Positions 5,532 to 8,141 of a stretch of DNA of 8,141 bases are shown piece by piece. The stretch is from JAWLDB01 sp041686915. GTDB taxonomy: Bacteria; Bacillota; UBA994; UBA5500. The notes under the pieces are model-generated. The model was not told where the DNA came from and ran no database searches. It worked only from the letters and a program-made list of their open reading frames with translations. The stretch lies in contig JAWLDB010000125.1 in NCBI GenBank assembly GCA_041686915.1, positions 1 to 8,141 of the forward strand, in the 5' to 3' direction. Position 1 is the first letter of the stretch, and every line of letters starts with the position of its first letter. A program made the position numbers and the translations under genes.

Positions 5532-6755
5532 CTATTCCACCCGTGGCAAGGTCGCCGTCGCTCGCGGCAACAGCACCACACTACCCTCGATTGCCACCTC
5601 ATCCAACTCGCGGAAGGGCTTCAGACCAAAGCTCTTGACCAGTTCATCGGGCAGGTTGGAGCAGAGATAAACATCTGCTTTCTCCATAATCTCGGAGACA
5701 AAGAAACACTTGTGTTTACCGAGTTCAAACTTCTGGCTGAGCTGTGCTGCGAGTTCGTGAGAGGACAGGCGCTGCGTGGCCCATTGCTCAAACTTGCCGG
5801 ACCCCACCCCTTCTTCGCACTCGGCAAACAGCACTATCTTCCCACCTGGCTTGATAATGCGGGCGGCATTCTGCATGGACTTCACTGCCTGGTACAGGTT
5901 GATGTCATATGGATAACCACCGGCACTCGCCACAACTGTATCGGCCAACTGCGGCACAGTAGCACCCGAGCTAGACTCCACGGCTCGGACTCCCGCAGCA
6001 TGAGCCTGCTCTACATCGCCACCAAACACTGCGGCGACTTCCCCTGCTTCATTCAAGACTGTGTTCAGCAGGAACTTGGGACCGACCATGGCGATGCCTT
6101 CCATGAAATCTTCATGCACCGGATTGCCCTGCAGTATGCCAGGCTTGGCATTCTCGTGGAACAGTAACGAGTGATTGCGGCTGATGGTGTCGTACCCGGC
6201 TACACCCGGGAAGAGTGCCTTACGGCCACCACCGAACCCGGCAAAAGGATGGATGCTGACCGAGCCGGTGAGCACACGCATATCTGCCTCGACAGCCAGC
6301 TTGTTCAGCCAGACATCGTTACCACGACTAGTAGTCCCCACCTTGACGAGATTGTCCTGATCAAAGCAGTCATGGGCAATCAGCCGGTAACGCTCACTGA
6401 TGGCGGGTGGCACAACCTTCTGCAGCTCTTCATCGTGCATGACACCGTGAGCTCCGGTGGCGACCAGCAGGGTGATATTCTCGTCTGGTACGCCGGCTGT
6501 CTCGAGCTCACGCATCAGTACTGGCATGAATACATCCGCTCCTGTCGGGCGAGTGGAATCACTAACCAGCACCACCACTTTGCTGCTGGGATTGACCTGG
6601 CCCGCCAGGGGCTTACAGCCTATCGGGAATGTTAAGGAGTAGTGCACGGCAAACTGCGGATCGAACAGGGCTGGTAGTTCTTTGCCCTGTGCGACGTGAG
6701 CTTGCTCTGGCAACCGTAGAGTCTTGTGACCGTGTCCATAGGCTATTGTCTGCAT
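5532..6755 (-). CDS. larA: LarA-family nickel-dependent lactate (2-hydroxyacid) racemase
   Basis: 407 aa. LarA interconverts D- and L-lactate by hydride transfer to the nickel-pincer nucleotide (NPN) cofactor, which is covalently held by a lysine; relatives act on other 2-hydroxyacids. Counterparts of the Lactiplantibacillus plantarum active-site residues are all present at an offset of 5-6. They are Asp66 and Arg69 in SDSTRP, His103 in ATGAHG, His169 and Lys179 in IHPFAGFGGGRKALFPG (nickel ligand and cofactor lysine), His195 in SRNH, and Gln289 and Lys292 in YQAVK. One deviation is GAHG where LarA has GTHR. Cytosolic, no signal peptide. The ATG at 6755 has AGGAGGG with 7 nt spacing, and only 15 nt separate it from the tandem GrpB gene upstream, so the two are probably cotranscribed. 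The cofactor genes larB, larC and larE are not in the window. The substrate is not proven by sequence. Confidence 0.9.
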   Translation of the reverse strand: MQTIAYGHGHKTLRLPEQAHVAQGKELPALFDPQFAVHYSLTFPIGCKPLAGQVNPSSKVVVLVSDSTRPTGADVFMPVLMRELETAGVPDENITLLVATGAHGVMHDEELQKVVPPAISERYRLIAHDCFDQDNLVKVGTTSRGNDVWLNKLAVEADMRVLTGSVSIHPFAGFGGGRKALFPGVAGYDTISRNHSLLFHENAKPGILQGNPVHEDFMEGIAMVGPKFLLNTVLNEAGEVAAVFGGDVEQAHAAGVRAVESSSGATVPQLADTVVASAGGYPYDINLYQAVKSMQNAARIIKPGGKIVLFAECEEGVGSGKFEQWATQRLSSHELAAQLSQKFELGKHKCFFVSEIMEKADVYLCSNLPDELVKSFGLKPFRELDEVAIEGSVVLLPRATATLPRVE

Positions 6756-6770
6756 GTAAACTCCCTCCTG

Positions 6771-7853
6771 TTACTTCAAAGCTTGCGCCATGATGGACGC
6801 AATGAATTCTGTCTTGGCATCGGTATAGGCTACACGTGCATGCGAAAACCGAGTCGCTAGCTCCCGTTTCAAGCGCCCATACTCTTGCATTGCCTCGGGG
6901 TGGCTGCGCAAGTAATCACGGAAAGCCAGATGTTTGCGCAGTTCCGGGCTATCTGGCGTGACCACGTAGAGATGATGCACCATCCAAAGCGTGCCCTTGC
7001 CATCTCTGGGGACGTCAAGCCCTTCCCGCTCAAAAGCCTCCCTACCCTCGATCCCCCTATTGCCGCGATGTATGTAGCCCAGCTTCTGCAGCTTCTCAAT
7101 GACCAAGGGGACGTCCTGCTCTGCCACTACCACATCCAAATCGATGATCGGTTTGGCAGCCAGCCCTGGCACGGAGGTGCTGCCCACATGCTCGATGGAC
7201 AGCATCAGGTCGCCTAGGTCGGCACGCACCACTTCTGCCATGCGTTTGAACGTCTCTGCCCAGACCGGATCATAATCCAATATGTATATAGGTATTGCCG
7301 GATTGTAGCTCTGCTCGGGCAGGGCTGCTTCTAGTATGCCGACAATAAAACGGGTTTTAGCCGCAGAGTAGCCCTCTATATCATGCTTGTACAGTCCCGC
7401 CAGCTGCCTCTTCAGTTCTCCGTAAGCTGTGGCATCCTCAGGATGAGTACGCAAATAGTCGCGGAAGGCTAAGTGTCGGGCCAACTCCGGGCTGTCGCTT
7501 GGACACAGATAAAGATTGTGCCGCGGCCGCGCTCTGCCACTGCCGTCCAAAGGCACATCATCCGGGTAGTCAAACGCCTCCCGCCCTGCTATACCGCGGT
7601 CACCCACGTGCTCATAGCCCAAGGCGGTTAGCAGCTCGATGGCAGCTTGCAGGTGGCCCTGGTCAACCACCAGGTCAATATCGATCACCGGCTTGGCGGA
7701 TAGGCCGGGAACAGATGTACTACCCACATGCTCGACACCCAGTAGCAGGTCGTCCAGTGTCTGGCTATAAACTACCGCGAGTTCCTGGAAGATAACAGGC
7801 CAGACGGGGTCGTAGTCGTGGATTTCGATTAGACGGCGTTCGAGTTGTGACAT
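6771..7853 (-). CDS. Tandem GrpB-family (UPF0157) protein, two nucleotidyltransferase-fold domains
   Basis: 360 aa made of two copies of the GrpB domain, about residues 10-178 and 190-359. The core motif EHVGSTSVPGL(S/A)AKP(V/I)IDIDLVV occurs at 41-63 and again at 221-243, exactly 180 residues apart. Both copies also share DYDPVW, RGI.GREAF, SPEL..HLAFRDYLR.HPE and Y...K..FI; the halves look about half identical by eye. GrpB belongs to the nucleotidyltransferase superfamily, and GS...D.D is the usual metal/nucleotide signature, kept in both copies. Some CoaE proteins carry a GrpB domain at the C-terminus, but no CoaE domain is present here. Single-domain GrpB proteins of about 170-190 aa are the common form, so the fused duplication is unusual. 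The frame is open further upstream to a TTG at 8048, but AGGAGGTG just before ATG 7853 and the terminator at 8041-8073 argue for 7853. First gene of the likely operon with larA. The biochemical role of GrpB is not established. Confidence 0.88.
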   Translation of the reverse strand: MSQLERRLIEIHDYDPVWPVIFQELAVVYSQTLDDLLLGVEHVGSTSVPGLSAKPVIDIDLVVDQGHLQAAIELLTALGYEHVGDRGIAGREAFDYPDDVPLDGSGRARPRHNLYLCPSDSPELARHLAFRDYLRTHPEDATAYGELKRQLAGLYKHDIEGYSAAKTRFIVGILEAALPEQSYNPAIPIYILDYDPVWAETFKRMAEVVRADLGDLMLSIEHVGSTSVPGLAAKPIIDLDVVVAEQDVPLVIEKLQKLGYIHRGNRGIEGREAFEREGLDVPRDGKGTLWMVHHLYVVTPDSPELRKHLAFRDYLRSHPEAMQEYGRLKRELATRFSHARVAYTDAKTEFIASIMAQALK

Positions 7854-7860
7854 AGGGACA

Positions 7861-7866
7861 CCTCCT
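7861..7866 (-). promoter_or_regulatory. Ribosome binding site fixing the tandem GrpB start
   Basis: AGGAGG, extended to AGGAGGTG, is 7 nt before ATG 7853. This nearly full anti-16S match overrules the 65-codon upstream extension of the open frame, which runs through inverted repeats and into a terminator. Confidence 0.85.
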
Positions 7867-7911
7867 AAGATTGGGGTTGTTGTCCGAAGGTCCTGGCCCG
7901 GTTTCTCCGTA

Positions 7912-7978
7912 GGCGAGACATAGCCCGTGTCTTTAAGACGGACAGAGGCTCGCCCGCCGCGAACGGAACATGTTCCGT
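7912..7978. promoter_or_regulatory. Leader of the GrpB-larA operon with two inverted repeats
   Basis: GGCGAG (7912-7917) pairs with CTCGCC (7949-7954), enclosing GTCTT/AAGAC (7929-7933 with 7935-7939). Nine nt further lies the 16-bp perfect palindrome ACGGAACATGTTCCGT (7963-7978). All of this is between the upstream terminator and the start codon, so it is either transcribed leader or operator DNA. I find no convincing -35/-10 pair in 7854-8040 and match no known riboswitch class. The palindrome might also be a member of a dispersed genomic repeat. Confidence 0.5.
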
Positions 7979-8040
7979 CCCTACCCAAGAAGACCAACCG
8001 TAGCCCACGGCACGCCGCGGGATCAGCTATGGCAGGACAG

Positions 8041-8073
8041 AAAAACAAGGCTGGAACCCGCGGGCCCAGCCTT
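8041..8073 (-). terminator. Intrinsic terminator of the gene entering from the right edge
   Basis: On the minus strand AAGGCTGG pairs with CCAGCCTT (8073-8066 with 8054-8047) around an 11-nt loop that itself contains CCCGCGGG, followed by GTTTTT. It begins 19 nt past the stop at 8093 and isolates the upstream gene from the GrpB-larA unit. Confidence 0.88.
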
Positions 8074-8092
8074 ATTATATATGGTTTAGTGA

Positions 8093-8141
8093 TTACTCGC
8101 AGCAGCAGTCGTGCTTCTTGCTGCAGCAGCAGGAGAGCTCG
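8093..8141 (-). CDS. C-terminal end of an unknown protein with Cys-rich tail (partial)
   Basis: Only the last 15 codons are inside the window, reading ELSCCCSKKHDCCCE then TAA. Two CCC triplets flank SKKHD, an arrangement that suggests metal or iron-sulfur binding. The frame was chosen because all 15 codons end in G or C, while the competing frame (Ala-rich, stopping shortly after) has mostly A or T in that position, and because a clear terminator follows the stop after 19 nt. The other frame cannot be excluded from so short a piece. The family cannot be identified without the rest of the gene. Confidence 0.5.
   Translation of the reverse strand, partial: ELSCCCSKKHDCCCE

Noticed and set aside
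5493..6167. Long plus-strand open frame (224 codons) opposite larA
   Set aside because: It is antisense to a gene with a complete set of LarA active-site motifs and has no family resemblance; it arises from the codon pattern of larA. The same applies to the 154-codon frame at 6171-6635.
7854..8048. N-terminal extension of the GrpB protein to TTG 8048
   Set aside because: The extension starts inside the upstream terminator, crosses two inverted repeats, has no family similarity, and is made unnecessary by AGGAGGTG before ATG 7853.
8097..8131. GCA/CTG trinucleotide repeats as a microsatellite
   Set aside because: The runs are only three units each and are explained by Cys codons (TGC) in the reading frame at the right edge.

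Overview
The window looks like ordinary chromosome from a member of the Bacillota (Firmicutes), most likely a clostridial or Peptococcaceae-type anaerobe. The reasons are the strong AGGAGG-type ribosome binding sites, GTG and TTG start codons, intrinsic hairpin-plus-T terminators, a consensus TTGACA-17-TATTAT promoter, G+C of about half by eye, and a LarA-family nickel racemase. The taxonomic call is inference. I see no insertion sequence, phage gene, CRISPR array, tRNA or rRNA.

Left part (1-1148, minus strand). The N-terminal 163 residues of an ABC exporter run off the left edge, with a near-perfect housekeeping promoter upstream (546-574). Behind it is trmL, a SPOUT tRNA 2'-O-methyltransferase, closed by an intrinsic terminator (642-671).

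Middle part (1277-3737, plus strand). Three proteins lack an assigned function: a 368-aa cytosolic protein with a carboxypeptidase-regulatory-like beta-sandwich, a 144-aa single-pass protein with a bacterial PH-like domain, and a 155-aa two-helix membrane protein. A probable 36-aa small ORF lies between the first two. The gap at 2995-3269 is dense in stem-loops. The plus-strand group converges on the next minus-strand gene across a hairpin-rich gap (3738-4030).

Right part (4031-8141, minus strand). In transcription order this holds a Cys-rich C-terminal fragment of an unknown gene with its terminator (8041-8073), a leader with two inverted repeats, a 360-aa protein made of two tandem GrpB-family domains, larA 15 nt behind it, and then a 466-aa acidic protein ending in a SEC-C zinc motif. 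GrpB-GrpB and larA look like one operon. The larA product keeps all the known catalytic and cofactor residues, but no larB, larC or larE for making its nickel-pincer cofactor is in the window.

No complete novel system is evident. The best leads are the tandem GrpB protein coupled to larA, the structured gap at 2995-3269, the leader palindromes ahead of the GrpB gene, the in-frame TGA just upstream of the SEC-C gene start, and the unrecorded small ORF at 2425-2535.
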